DNA of 64,000 bases. Source: CALFML01 sp044222245. GTDB taxonomy: Bacteria > Myxococcota_A > Polyangia > Palsa-1104 > JAEUJZ01. Below the pieces are notes generated by a model. That model ran no database searches. It saw only the letters and a program-made list of their open reading frames with translations, and was not told where the DNA came from. Positions within the stretch are counted from its first letter, which is position 1. Each line of letters begins with the position of its first letter. The stretch spans positions 1 through 64,000 of the forward strand of contig JBGANQ010000041.1 in NCBI GenBank assembly GCA_044222245.1, given 5' to 3'. A program made the position numbers and the translations under genes. Positions 16,713 to 27,620 of this stretch are shown here, piece by piece.

Positions 16713-17882
16713 ATGATGGTGAGCCAGTTTCCTCATGACGGGTCGCCGGATGCGGCGGCGGCGGGACTTGATCCGCAGCGCCTGGCGCGCGCGGTCGCGC
16801 TGTTCACCGCCCAGCAGGCGCGCGGCGACTTCCCCGGCGGGCAGCTGGCGGTGCGGCGCGGCGGTCGGCTGGCTGCCGATGTGGCGGTGGGTCTGGCCCG
16901 CGGCCTGCGCCCCGGTGAGCCCGAGCGCGCCGCCACGCCGCACACCTTTTTCAACGTCCACTCTGCCAGCAAGCCGCTGGTGGCGCTGGCGGTGGCGGCG
17001 CTCGGGGAAGACGGGCGGCTCGCGGTCGAGCTGCCTGTGGCCCGCTACCTGCCGGAGTTCGCCGGGCGCGGCCGCGATCAGATTACCGTGCTCGATGTGC
17101 TGACCCACCGCGCCGGGGTGCCGATGCCCGAGCTCATCAGCCACCCCGAGCGCTGGGGCGATCCCGCGGCGGTGCGCGCCGCGCTGGCGGCGGCGACGCC
17201 CCGCTACCCGCGTGGCACCCTGGCCTACTTGCCGGTGGAGTTTGGCTGGATCCTGGCCGAGATTGTGCATCGCATCACCGGCCAGCGCTTCGATGACTTT
17301 CTGCGCCAGCGGCTGCTCTTGCCGGCGGGCCTGCGCGGGCTCGCCTTCACCGCCACCGCCGAGGAGCTCGCCGCCGCGGCGCGCTGCTACTGGGTCGGCA
17401 GCAAGACGGCGCTGCTGCACGGGGTCGATCTGCGCGAGCAGTTCGAGAAGACCTGGAACGACCCGGCGACGCTCGCCGCGCCGGCCCCCGGAGCCAGCCT
17501 GCTCACCGATGCGGCGCACCTTGCGGCGCTGTACGAGCTGCTGCTGCGCGGCGGGTTGACCGCCGATGGCCAGCGGCTGCTGCGGGAAGAGACGGTGGCC
17601 GCCTACACCAGCCGGGCGGCGTTTGGCTTTGACCGCGCCAACCGGGTGCCGCTGGCCGTGGCGCGCGGATTTCTGACCGGCACCCCATGGCCCAGCATCT
17701 ACGGGCTGTGGGGCAGCTCGGGCTGCTTTGGTCACGCCGGCGGCTTCTCGACCCTGGCCTTCGCCGACCGCGTCACGGGCCTCGCCGCCGCCGTGGTGAC
17801 CAACGGCAACGCGGGCGCCGGCGACTTTTTCCGCCGCTTCCGTCCGCTGGCCGAGGCGCTGCGCCGCGCCGCCGTGCGCTGA
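16713..17882 (+). CDS. Beta-lactamase-family serine hydrolase
   Basis: The product is 389 aa. The class C beta-lactamase/esterase fold is recognised by the SxxK motif in HSASKPLVALAV (S84, K87), the nearby strand VLDVLTHRAGVP, and the third motif near the C-terminus, SSGCFGHAGGFST, where HAG replaces KTG. The second motif (YxN) is not canonical; TLAYLPVEFGW supplies a tyrosine. There is no signal peptide, so the enzyme is cytoplasmic and more likely an esterase or peptidase than an antibiotic-resistance enzyme. It stands alone, convergent with the alpha/beta hydrolase 16 bp away. Confidence 0.85.
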   Translation: MMVSQFPHDGSPDAAAAGLDPQRLARAVALFTAQQARGDFPGGQLAVRRGGRLAADVAVGLARGLRPGEPERAATPHTFFNVHSASKPLVALAVAALGEDGRLAVELPVARYLPEFAGRGRDQITVLDVLTHRAGVPMPELISHPERWGDPAAVRAALAAATPRYPRGTLAYLPVEFGWILAEIVHRITGQRFDDFLRQRLLLPAGLRGLAFTATAEELAAAARCYWVGSKTALLHGVDLREQFEKTWNDPATLAAPAPGASLLTDAAHLAALYELLLRGGLTADGQRLLREETVAAYTSRAAFGFDRANRVPLAVARGFLTGTPWPSIYGLWGSSGCFGHAGGFSTLAFADRVTGLAAAVVTNGNAGAGDFFRRFRPLAEALRRAAVR

Positions 17883-17898
17883 GCCGCCGCCCCTTCTG

Positions 17899-18957
17899 TT
17901 AGGGCGCCGCAGCGCGCATCGCCAGCACTTCCGCGACCGCGCTTACGACCGCCTCGGGGGCCTCAAAGGGAATCATGTGTCCGCTTTTGGCCAGGACCTG
18001 ACGGCCGCGGGTGGACAGCCGCGCCAGCTGCGGCTGCAGCTCGTGGACCCACAGGCGGTTCCACTGCTGCTTCATGTGCTCGGGCCCGCCGTTGGGAGTA
18101 AAGTCCTCTGCGGTCAGTACGATAAGCGGCAGGCTGCCCAGCCCCTTGCCGGCGCGCATCGCGTCGCAGGTCGGCGTCACCCCGGCCAGCTCTGCCACCG
18201 ACGCCGGATACCAGGTCGGCCGGTTCAGCAGATAGATCGCCTCGGCCACCACCTGCGGACCCAGGTTGAAGTCCTGCTGCTTGGCCGCCTGCCCAAGCTG
18301 CCAGCGCAGCACGCCGCTCCAGATGAGCAGCCGGATCACCGGCTGCAGCCGCTGGGCCTGCCGCAGCTCGGCCGCCGCCTCGGCCCGCCAGTCTCGGCCG
18401 AGCGTCGCCATGAAGCGCTCGTCCATGTACTCTGAAGAGGAGTCGACCAGCACCGCGGCGGCGATCTCCGCGGGAAAGCGCTCGTAGTACGCGCGAATCA
18501 GGTAGCCGCCATTGGAGTGCCCGACCAGGACATAGGGCCCCGGCTCCTGCGCGCGCTGCAGCAAGAGCTGCAGCTCTGCGGCCAGGAGCGCCGCCGGGCG
18601 CGGGGTCAGCGTCGGCTCCGGCTCGCTGTAGCCGAGCCCGGCGCGGTCATAGGAACAGACGCGGTGGTGGCGGGCCAGCTCGGTCTGTACCCGCACCCAG
18701 CCAAGCGCCGGCATGCCAAAGCCGGTGTCGAGAACCACCGTCGGCTGCCCCTGACCCGTGCAGTGCAGGTGCAGCTTGTGGCCGGCCACTTCATAGAGCT
18801 TTCCCGGCGGCTGAAAGCGTCGCCGATCGCGGGCATTGCACAGCGCGTTCCAGGTGGCCGCGATCAAGAGTAACCCGAGCGCTAGCGCGAGCAGCGCGCC
18901 AAGGCCAAGCAACCCGGCGCGCGCGAGCCGCCGGAGGGACCAACCTGAGCTCTTCAT
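17899..18957 (-). CDS. Alpha/beta hydrolase with N-terminal membrane anchor
   Basis: The product is 352 aa from the ATG at 18957 (MKSSGWSLRRL); a longer frame upstream reads low-complexity sequence and has no support. One membrane helix lies at about 13-35. The hydrolase domain starts HLHCTGQGQPTVVLDTGFG (oxyanion region), followed by YDRAGLGYSEPEP and the nucleophile elbow VGHSNGG. The acid is probably in LTAEDFTPNGG, and the histidine in AKSGHMIPFEAP. The fold and motifs match membrane-bound lipase or epoxide-hydrolase-like proteins. Substrate cannot be told. The gene overlaps nothing and lies 68 bp after tgt on the same strand. Confidence 0.85.
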   Translation of the reverse strand: MKSSGWSLRRLARAGLLGLGALLALALGLLLIAATWNALCNARDRRRFQPPGKLYEVAGHKLHLHCTGQGQPTVVLDTGFGMPALGWVRVQTELARHHRVCSYDRAGLGYSEPEPTLTPRPAALLAAELQLLLQRAQEPGPYVLVGHSNGGYLIRAYYERFPAEIAAAVLVDSSSEYMDERFMATLGRDWRAEAAAELRQAQRLQPVIRLLIWSGVLRWQLGQAAKQQDFNLGPQVVAEAIYLLNRPTWYPASVAELAGVTPTCDAMRAGKGLGSLPLIVLTAEDFTPNGGPEHMKQQWNRLWVHELQPQLARLSTRGRQVLAKSGHMIPFEAPEAVVSAVAEVLAMRAAAP

Positions 18958-19025
18958 ACCTGCAAGACGCCGCCGGCGCCTGGAGGTCGCACAAAATTTA
19001 ACGCAGCGCCAGTCCGCGCCTGGCG

Positions 19026-20192
<1,167 letters not shown>

Positions 20193-20258
20193 CGGCGGCG
20201 AGTCTAGCCCAAGTCCGGGTCGAGGTGAAACCCCAGGGGGCGCGTGTATACTTTCGGC

Positions 20259-20627
20259 ATGAGCTTCCTTGGCAACATCCTGTGGCTGATCTTTGGCGGC
20301 TTCTTTGCAGGGTGCGGATATATCCTGGGCGGCATCGCCCTGTGCCTTACTATCGTCGGCATTCCTTTTGGGCTTGTGGCCATCCGCATCGGCTTTGCCA
20401 CCTTCGCCCCGTTTGGCAAAAAGATCGTCGAGGGACCCGACGCCAACAGCACCCTGCGGGTGATCTTCAACCTGATCTGGATTGTGCTATTTGGCTGGGA
20501 GATCGCCATGGCCCACCTGGCCTCGGCGATCGTCTGCGCGGTGACGATCATCGGCATTCCCTTCGCGGTCCAGCACCTAAAGCTCATTCCTCTTTCGCTT
20601 CTGCCGTTCGGACGCGAGCTGCGCTAA
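20259..20627 (+). CDS. yccF: YccF-family inner membrane protein
   Basis: The product is 122 aa from the ATG at 20259 (MSFLGNILWLIFGGF), which matches the usual start of the family. A GTG five codons upstream (20244) sits near AGGGGG and is an alternative. The protein has about four hydrophobic segments arranged as two repeats, each with the sequence TIVGIPFG or TIIGIPFA, the signature of the two YccF domains. Function of YccF is not established. It is divergent from tgt (66 bp between the starts) and convergent with the FAD reductase. Confidence 0.9.
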   Translation: MSFLGNILWLIFGGFFAGCGYILGGIALCLTIVGIPFGLVAIRIGFATFAPFGKKIVEGPDANSTLRVIFNLIWIVLFGWEIAMAHLASAIVCAVTIIGIPFAVQHLKLIPLSLLPFGRELR

Positions 20628-20652
20628 ACGACCGTGGCGCGGCCGCCCTCCG

Positions 20653-21897
20653 CTAAGACGCCAGCTCGGCCAAGGGGACGCTGAGGTCGGCCAGGCGCGC
20701 GGGATCGAGGGCGGCGCGGCTACCGACCAGGCGCCGGGCGATGCCGAAGTCGGCCGGCTTGCCGATGACATCGGCGGCCTGGATGCGGCCCTCCTTGAGG
20801 TAGAAGGCGACAAGCTCCTTGCCATCCGCCGACTGACGGGTGATGCAGCAGTCGTGGCCGGCGGACAGGCCGACCATCTGCAGCTTGAAGCCGTACTGCT
20901 CGGACCAGAACCAGGGGACGCTGGTCGAAGCCTCCGGCTGGCCCAGCAGGGTGGCGGCGGCGAGCCGGGCCTGCTCCATGGCGTTTGGCACCGACTCCAG
21001 GCGGACGCGGCCGCCGGTGTGCGAGCTCGGCTGGCTGGTGCAGTCGCCGATGGCGAGGATGTCCGGGTCGCTGGTCCGCGCGTACTCGTCTACGACGATG
21101 CCGTTTTCCACCGCAAGGCTGGCGGCGCTGGCGAGCTCGCTGTTGGGAACGATGCCGATGCCGACCAGGATCAGGTCGGCGGCGAGGCGCTCGGGGCCGC
21201 TCGGGCCCGCGGTCACCACCGCGCGCACCCGGCGCCGCTCGGGGTCGAGCTCGAGCTCGCTGACCTGGGTCGCCAGCCGGAAGCCGACCCCGTGCGCGCG
21301 ATGGGTCTTTTCGATGAAGGCAGCGACCTCGGCGCCCGTCACCCGGGCGAGCAGGCGCGGCAGAGCCTCGACCACCGTGACCGTCAGCCCGAGCTGCACC
21401 GCCGCCGCCGCCACCTCCAGGCCGATGTAGCCGCCGCCGACGACCACCAGGTGACGTCCGGGCAGAAGCTGGCTGCGCAGCGCCTCGGCATCGTCCAGCG
21501 TGCGCAGGCACAAAAGGTTCTCAAGGCGCGCGAGCTCGACCCCGGCAAGGCTCAGCTGGCGCGGCCGGCTGCCGGTGGCCAGCACCAGCTTGTCGTAGGC
21601 TAGCGGCGCTCCCGCGGCCAGCGTCAGCTCCTTCTGGCTGCGGTCGATGGCCACCACGCGCGTCGCCGGTCGCAGCTCGATGCTCGCCTGCTCGTAAGCG
21701 GTCTGCGGGCGGAAGCCGAGCTGCGCCTGGCTCGTCTTGCCGAGCAGGAAGCCCTTGGACAGCGGCGGCCGCTGGTAGGGCAGGTGGGGCTCCTCGCCGA
21801 CAAGGACGATGCGGCCGGCGTGGCCGCGCTTGCGCAGGGTGTTTGCAAGCTCGCTCCCGGCGTGCCCGGCCCCGACGATGACGATCGGCAGATTCAT
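20653..21897 (-). CDS. FAD-dependent ferredoxin/rubredoxin reductase
   Basis: The product is 414 aa; the ATG at 21897 gives MNLPIVIVGAGHAGSE, a Rossmann FAD-binding start. The second dinucleotide fold, VVVGGGYIGLEVA, binds NAD(P)H, and DILAIGDCT is the C-terminal FAD motif. PYQRPPLSKGFL is the substrate-side motif shared by reductases of Rieske/ferredoxin or rubredoxin oxygenase systems, such as putidaredoxin reductase. The C-terminal domain WSEQYGFKLQMVG fits that subfamily. No ferredoxin, P450 or dioxygenase gene is beside it, so the redox partner must be elsewhere. Confidence 0.9.
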   Translation of the reverse strand: MNLPIVIVGAGHAGSELANTLRKRGHAGRIVLVGEEPHLPYQRPPLSKGFLLGKTSQAQLGFRPQTAYEQASIELRPATRVVAIDRSQKELTLAAGAPLAYDKLVLATGSRPRQLSLAGVELARLENLLCLRTLDDAEALRSQLLPGRHLVVVGGGYIGLEVAAAAVQLGLTVTVVEALPRLLARVTGAEVAAFIEKTHRAHGVGFRLATQVSELELDPERRRVRAVVTAGPSGPERLAADLILVGIGIVPNSELASAASLAVENGIVVDEYARTSDPDILAIGDCTSQPSSHTGGRVRLESVPNAMEQARLAAATLLGQPEASTSVPWFWSEQYGFKLQMVGLSAGHDCCITRQSADGKELVAFYLKEGRIQAADVIGKPADFGIARRLVGSRAALDPARLADLSVPLAELAS

Positions 21898-22012
21898 CTC
21901 TTTTTTGGTCCTTACCTGGGTGACCCGCGTGGAGGCGCGGGCGGAGTAAAGATGCTTGAATCGCCACAAGAGTCAATGCGGTCGCGGCGCGGCCGGGGCG
22001 CCGGTCAGCGGC

Positions 22013-25000
22013 TCAGCGCGGCCGCTCGGCGACCGCCCCGCAGCGGGCGAGCAGCCGCTCGGCAGCGTCGAGGTGCAGGCGCGGCTCGGGCCTTTCGCGG
22101 GCCGGCAGCGCCGCGGTGCTCGCGAGGCGGCCGATGGCCAGGTGGGCCAGCGCCTGATCGTAGGGCAGGCCGTGCGACTGCGCGGCCCGCAGGGCGCGGC
22201 GCAGCCACTTGAGGGCCAGCGGCCAGTGACCCTGCAGCTCCGCAAAACGGGCCTGGCACAGCGCGGCGCGGGCGGTGCCGATGGGCACAAGGCGGGCGTA
22301 GCGGTGCAGACCCGGCAGCGCCTGCTGCACCACCTGCAACAGCTCGCGGCGGCGGGCGGCGGGCGCGGCGTCCGCCGCCAGCTCGAGGTAGGTCGTGACG
22401 ACGCCGAAGTAGCCTTCGAGCGCGCCGTGGCCGGTCTGCGCGGTGGCGCGGATCTCGTGCAGCGCCGCCTCCGCCAGCTGCTGCGCGGTGCTCCGCTCGC
22501 CCTGCTGCAGGGCGACCCAGGCGCGCTGCCCGGCGACGAAGATGCGCGCGGTCTTGGCCTGATCCAGCTGCGCCAGCGCGTGCGCCGCATCCAGCTGCCG
22601 CCGCGCCTGGGCCCAGGCTCCGCGGCGCAGCAGGACGCTGCCGAGCGTGCCGAGCGCCCACACCTCATACTGCGGGAAGCCGTCGCGCTGCGCCTCGCCA
22701 AGGAGCGCCGTGGCGTCGGCCTCGGCGGCCGCGTACTCCGCCTGCCAGTAGGCGACCGTGGCGCGCTGCAGCAGACAGAACAAGTAAAGGGGAGAGTTGC
22801 CCAGCGTGCGCGCCAGCACCATCGCCTTGTCGTAGCGCAGCCGCGCCGGACCCCACTCTCCGGTCATCAGGTGCAGCGCCGCGGTGATGCGGTGCAGCTC
22901 GAGCTCCGCCTTGGCATCGCGCAGGCCGCCAAGGCGCGCCTCGGCCATCGCCAGGTAGCGCTCGCGCAGCGCCGGCAGCCCGAGCACCGCGCCGAGGAAG
23001 CCCATCACCGCGTAGAGCATCACGAGCGCCGGCGCATCGTCGAGCTCCTCGGCCAGGTTGACGCTGAGCAGGGTGCCGAGCAGGACCTTTTCCTGCTCGC
23101 CGGTCCAGGCGTACATCTCCCCCGAGCCGAGGATCACCTGGAGCAGCTCGTGCAGGAGCTGCCGTCTCTCACCGGAGGGTAGCGCCGACAGGGCGCCGGC
23201 TGGCCGCAGCCGGTGCCACAGCTGCCGCGCCGACTGACCGAGCAGCGCCGCGCCCAGGCGCAGCCCGGTCGGCGGCAGCGGCGCCCCGAGCAGCGCCAGG
23301 GCGCTCTCCATGAGCGGCAGGCTGTCGCCGATGCGGCCAAGCCCCCACAGCGCGCTCGCCAGCAGGCGCAGCACGCGGGCGCGCTCCAGGGGCGGCGGGT
23401 CCAGGCGCGCGTGCAGCTCGCGCGCCTTGGTCAACAGCGCCACCGCCTCGGTGAGCGCGCCGGCCTGCAGCGCCTCGGCGCCGGCCAGCGCGGCGTAGTG
23501 GGCGCAGCGGGCCGGGTCGGCTGCCTGCGCGAAATGGTAGGCCAGCTGGGCGGCGTGTCCGGGCTCGCTGCCGTAGACCTGCTCCAGGGCGCCGGCGAGC
23601 TGGCGGTGCAGCTCCTGCCGCGCCTCGGCCGTGAGGTCGGCGAGCAGCCGCTCGCGCAGGCGGTCGTGGGCGAAGCGCCAGCTGCCGTCCTCGACCTCGA
23701 GCACCGCCACCGCGGCGGCGGCCATAAGGAGCGCCAAGAGCCCCGGCTCGGGTGCCGGCACCAGCACCTGCAGCACCCGCAGGTCCAGGCGGGTGCCGAG
23801 CGCCGCGGCCAGGCGCAGCAGCGGGCGCGCCGGCTCGGGCACGCGCTCGAGCCGCTGCCGCAGTACCTCCTTCATGCCGCCCCAGGCGGCGATGATCTGC
23901 GCCGCCGGCAGGTCGTGCTGGCCAACGGCGGCCAGGCGCCCTGCGGAGTCCGCGAGCACGCGCACCGCCTCGATGACGAAGTGCGGGTTGCCGGCCGTCT
24001 CCTGCAAGAGCAGCGCGGTAAGCTCGGCGTTGTCGGCCGCCGACCCGACGATGGCCCGCGTGAGCTCGCCGACTCCCTCGGCGTTGAGGCGCGCCAGGGG
24101 CAGCACGGTGAGCTGCGGCAGCTCGCCCGGCAGCAGCGGCCGCTCATCGCTGCGGTAGCTGCCGACGAGCAGCAGCGGCCGCCCGCCGAGCGCGCCGGCG
24201 ATGCGGCGCAGCAGCGCCAGGCTCTCGCTGTCGGCCCACTGCAGATCCTCCAGCACGAGCAGCGTCGGCTGCGCGACCTGCAGCAGCAGCCCCTCGGCGA
24301 CCGCGCGCAGCCGGCTCTGCGTCGCCTGAGCGTCCAGGACCGGCGCCTCGGGGATCGCCCGCCCGAGCAGTGCTGGCAGCTCGGGCAGCACCGTCTTGAG
24401 CACCCCCGCCGCCAGATCCGACAGCTCGCTATACAGGGCCAGGTGCCGCAGCACGCTGATAAACAGCTGCAGCGGCTGGCCGCCGGCCGCCACCGCCTGA
24501 CCGCGCACCACCAGCATGCCGGCCACCAGCGCCGCGGCGCGCGCCTCGGCGAGCAGCCGCGACTTGCCGACGCCGCTCTCGCCGGCAAGCAGGAAGCCGC
24601 TGCCGCGACCCGCGACCGCTTCGCCGATGGCCGCTAGCAGGCGCGCCACCTCGGCGTCGCGACCGACCAGCCGCGAGGCGCGCAGGAAGCTCTCGCGCAG
24701 CTGCGCCGTCTCGACCGCCAGCGGCTCGTCGAGCAGCTGGTTCAGATCCAAAAGTACGGTCGCCGCATCCTGGTAGCGCTGCGCCGGGTTGCGCGCCAGC
24801 AGCCGGCGCAGGAGCGCCTGCAGCGGCGGCTCCAGCACCTGCAGCCGGGCCTCGAAGCGCGCCACCTGCGAGTCGCTTGGTTCGTGCTCGTCCTCGTCGA
24901 CGTGCGGCACCGAGTTGAACATCTCGGCGAGGTCATCGGCCAGGGTGACATCGGCGCTGGTGCCCAGCACCTGCGCCAGCAGGCGGGTGCGGTTGGCGTG

Positions 25001-25246
25001 GTCAAAGGGGAAGTGCCCGGTGAGCAGCTCGTAGCCGAGCACCCCGACCGCGTACAGGTCGGACTCGACCGAGGGCTGCTGCCCGAGCAGCAGCTCCGGT
25101 GCCATGTACAGCACGGTGCCAGCGGCGGTCCCGCGCAGCTTGGCCGCCTGCACTGCCTGCGCGGCGATGCCGAAGTCCACCACCTTGATCTCGCCGTCTA
25201 CGCACAGCACGTTGGCCGGCTTCAGATCACGGTGACTGATCCGCCC
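22013..25246 (-). pseudogene. Ser/Thr kinase-AAA-TPR regulator lacking the kinase N-lobe
   Basis: The frame contains the second half of a Hanks kinase: HRDLKPANVL, then VVDFGIAAQ and GTVLYMAPELLLG. This is followed by a linker, an AAA/STAND-type ATPase (Walker A ESGVGKSRLL, Walker B LLVLEDLQWAD) and about 600 residues of TPR-like helices. Proteins of this design start with a full kinase domain. Here similarity stops about four residues before HRD. The sequence above 25246 reads low-complexity Arg/Pro/Gly residues with no glycine loop, no VAIK lysine and no ribosome site. About 100 or more N-terminal residues are missing. The kinase cannot be active; the ATPase part is intact and could be made only if a cryptic start is used. 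The break lies 170 bp from the start of the divergent TIR-SIR2 gene, suggesting a deletion caused when that gene arrived. Confidence 0.75.
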
Positions 25247-25416
25247 CCCGCGCTGCCGCGACAAGTCGAGTCCTGACCGGCCCTCTGGACACTGGCTGGA
25301 AAGCGCGTCGCGCCAGCGTGCCGCGCGCAGCTCCCGCAGGACCCTTGGGCGAAAGGGTCCTCCACCGCAAAATAAGGGGCTGGCTGGCTGCCGGCTGGCA
25401 TGGGAGCATGCGCCCC

Positions 25417-27228
25417 ATGGGCTCAACGCCAGTGGTGACGCGCAGCGAGCTGCGCCAGCTTATCGGTCGGCTGCTGCGCACCGACAGCGATCAAGACGCC
25501 TTTGTGCTCGATTACTTTCACGAGGTCTACCGGCTCTTCGCCGCCGGCATGGATCGCACCCAGAAGATCAACCTGCTCTTTGAACAGGTTGATGGCGACG
25601 AGATCCTGCAAGCGCTGGAGCAGCATAAGCCGACCGAGGTCCGCAAGTTCCTATCGCAGCGCAGCTCCTCCCAGGCATCGCTCGGTACCCCAGAAGCGGC
25701 GCCCACCCCCAAACCGCTGCCCGACCCCACGGTCCCGCACCTGGTCTGCCTCTACGCGGACGGCTCTAGCGTCGACCGCGCTGCCTTCCTCGAGCTGCGC
25801 AAGTATCTGAGCCCCAAGCTGCGCGCCGGCGCGCTGACCCTGTGGAGCCGGGAAGACGCGCTGCCCGGCGAGCACCTGGAGCTGGTCCGCGCCCACCACC
25901 TGCAGAACGCGGCTGTCGTGGTCTTGCTCGTCAGCCCGGACTTCCTCGCCGATGCGGAGCTCGATGAGCTGGTCAAGGGGGTGCTCAAGCGGCGGACCCA
26001 AGGGCGCTGCGTGGTGGTGCCGGTGCTGGTCGTCGCCGTCGACTGGAAGAACAGCCACTTTGGCTCGCTGCAGCCGGTGCCGCGCGACGGCGTGCCGATC
26101 CGCTCGCGCAAGGATCGCGACTCGGCCTGGGTCGAGGTGGTCGAGGGCCTGTCGCAGGCGCTGCAGCATCGGCCGCTGCGCGATGCGGGCCTCGTCCCCC
26201 CGAGCAGCGGAGTCGGCGCCGCCCCGCCAGTTCAAGAGGTGCCCGACTGGGCTAGCTCCCAGGCGGCCGCCCCCAGCCCGAGCGCGGCCGCCGCTACCGC
26301 TGCTGCGCCGAAGCTCAGCGTCAAGGTTAGCGACGATGACCTGTTTGTTCCCAAGCTGCTCGCGCAGGCGCTGCAGCGCCACGCGGTGGTGCCCTTCGCC
26401 GGCGCCGGGGTGTCGCGCGCAGTCGCAGATCGCGAGACCAACCGGCCGCTGTTTCCCGACTGGAAGGAGCTGCTCCTGGGGGCTGCCGAGCGCCTCAAAG
26501 AAGCCGGCAAGGACGGCTACGCGCGCACCGTCTCCGGCCTGGTCGACATCGGCGAGGGGGACTCCCTGCTCGACGCCGCCAAGCGCGCGCAGCAGGGTCT
26601 GGGGCCGGTGTGGTTTCAGTATCTGCGCGAGGCGCTCGATCCCCCTTTCAGCCGGGCCAGGCCAGAGAGCCTGGCGCTCGCTCAGGCGCTGTGGACGTTC
26701 GGCAGTCGGCTGATCATCACGACCAACTACGATCACGTCCTGCGCTGGGCTTGCCCCGACAGCCTGCGCCGGGACCAGCACACCTGGGACATCTCGGCCC
26801 CCGCGGAGTTTGCCCAGCTGCTGAGCGGCGGGCTCGATCGGGCGACGGTCTGGCACCTGCACGGCTACGTCGGCAACCTCGCCAACATCATCCTCACGCC
26901 GGACGGCTATCAGCGGCTCTACCCCGACAGCTCGCATATAAAGAACACCTATGATGCCTCACTGCTGACCCTGCGCGCCGTGCTGTCCTCTCGCACGCTC
27001 TTGTTTGTCGGCTTCAGCTTCACCGATCATGCGTTTGCCGAGCAGGTCCGCTTCCTCGATGAGGTCTTCCGCGGCGCTGTCGGGCCGCACTATGTGCTCG
27101 TAGAGCAGTCCAATCTCGGGCTGGCGCGCCAGCGGCTGCGCGGCCTGACGTCGATCGAGCTGCTTCCCTTCGCGAGCCGCGAGGCTCTGCCCGCCCAGCT
27201 GCGCCGCCTCGCCGCGCTCGCCGGCTGA
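25417..27228 (+). CDS. Three-domain effector: effector-associated/death-like domain, TIR, SIR2
   Basis: The product is 603 aa; the ATG at 25417 has GGGAG 10 nt upstream (the ATG at 25408 is too close to it). Residues about 8-67 form a small helical domain with DQDAFVLDYFHEVYRLFAAG and MDRTQKINLL. I recognise this pattern from N-terminal adaptor domains (effector-associated or death-like) of bacterial conflict proteins. Residues about 107-250 form a TIR domain: LVCLYADGS, a central LWSREDALPGEHLELV, LLVSPDFLADAELDEL, and VDWKNSHFGSLQPVPRDG. Residues about 310-590 form a SIR2 domain with the NAD loop FAGAGVS (GAGVS at 329-333), IITTNYDHVL and WHLHGYVGN. TIR and SIR2 domains of immune proteins both cleave NAD. 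The combination suggests an abortive-infection or cell-suicide protein. It has no visible partner gene other than the broken kinase upstream. Confidence 0.85.
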   Translation: MGSTPVVTRSELRQLIGRLLRTDSDQDAFVLDYFHEVYRLFAAGMDRTQKINLLFEQVDGDEILQALEQHKPTEVRKFLSQRSSSQASLGTPEAAPTPKPLPDPTVPHLVCLYADGSSVDRAAFLELRKYLSPKLRAGALTLWSREDALPGEHLELVRAHHLQNAAVVVLLVSPDFLADAELDELVKGVLKRRTQGRCVVVPVLVVAVDWKNSHFGSLQPVPRDGVPIRSRKDRDSAWVEVVEGLSQALQHRPLRDAGLVPPSSGVGAAPPVQEVPDWASSQAAAPSPSAAAATAAAPKLSVKVSDDDLFVPKLLAQALQRHAVVPFAGAGVSRAVADRETNRPLFPDWKELLLGAAERLKEAGKDGYARTVSGLVDIGEGDSLLDAAKRAQQGLGPVWFQYLREALDPPFSRARPESLALAQALWTFGSRLIITTNYDHVLRWACPDSLRRDQHTWDISAPAEFAQLLSGGLDRATVWHLHGYVGNLANIILTPDGYQRLYPDSSHIKNTYDASLLTLRAVLSSRTLLFVGFSFTDHAFAEQVRFLDEVFRGAVGPHYVLVEQSNLGLARQRLRGLTSIELLPFASREALPAQLRRLAALAG

Positions 27229-27620
27229 GCCGCAGCGGGTCGGCGCGCCCGAGCCCAGCGCGAGGCGCGCAGCTCTTGCCCGCTCCAGCCCGGCCGGGCA
27301 GGCAAGAGTTGCCTGCGCAGGCAACTCTTGCCTGCTGGCGCCGCCCAGACTGGACGCCGCGTCCGCTCGGAAATCCGTACTCACGACGAGAAAGCCGCCA
27401 CCCCGGCGCGGGCGGCGGTCGGTTTCGGAAGTGGCACGCAGGTTGCTTTGTCCTTCTGGCACGCGCCGAGGACGAGACAGCCTTCGCGGACCGTCAGTCC
27501 TCTCCGCTTCCCAGCGAGCCGCCGCCTCCGGGCCGGGCGGCGACTCGCCGACCGCGCCGCTGCGCCTCCGGCTCTTGCCGACAGCGGCCTTCATCCGGCC
27601 CACAAAGAAAGGGAACCATC
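27229..27620 (+). other. 392-bp region between the TIR-SIR2 gene and lanA
   Basis: It contains the 38-bp palindrome at 27299-27336 and must hold the lanA promoter. I see no good -35/-10 pair. The readable frames on both strands are Arg/Pro-rich and look non-coding. A GGGAA ribosome site lies at 27611-27615, just before the lanA start. Confidence 0.4.
27299..27336. repeat. 38-bp perfect palindrome built of two nested hairpins
   Basis: The left arm (27299-27316) and the right arm (27319-27336) are exact reverse complements around a central CG. Each arm is itself an inverted repeat: AGGCAA-GAG-TTGCCT on the left and AGGCAA-CTC-TTGCCT on the right. The single strand can fold as one 18-bp hairpin or as two 6-bp hairpins. 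It begins 71 nt after the stop of the TIR-SIR2 gene. No T-run follows on either side, so it is not a textbook intrinsic terminator. Possible roles are bidirectional terminator, protein-binding site or remnant of a mobile repeat. Confidence 0.8.
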
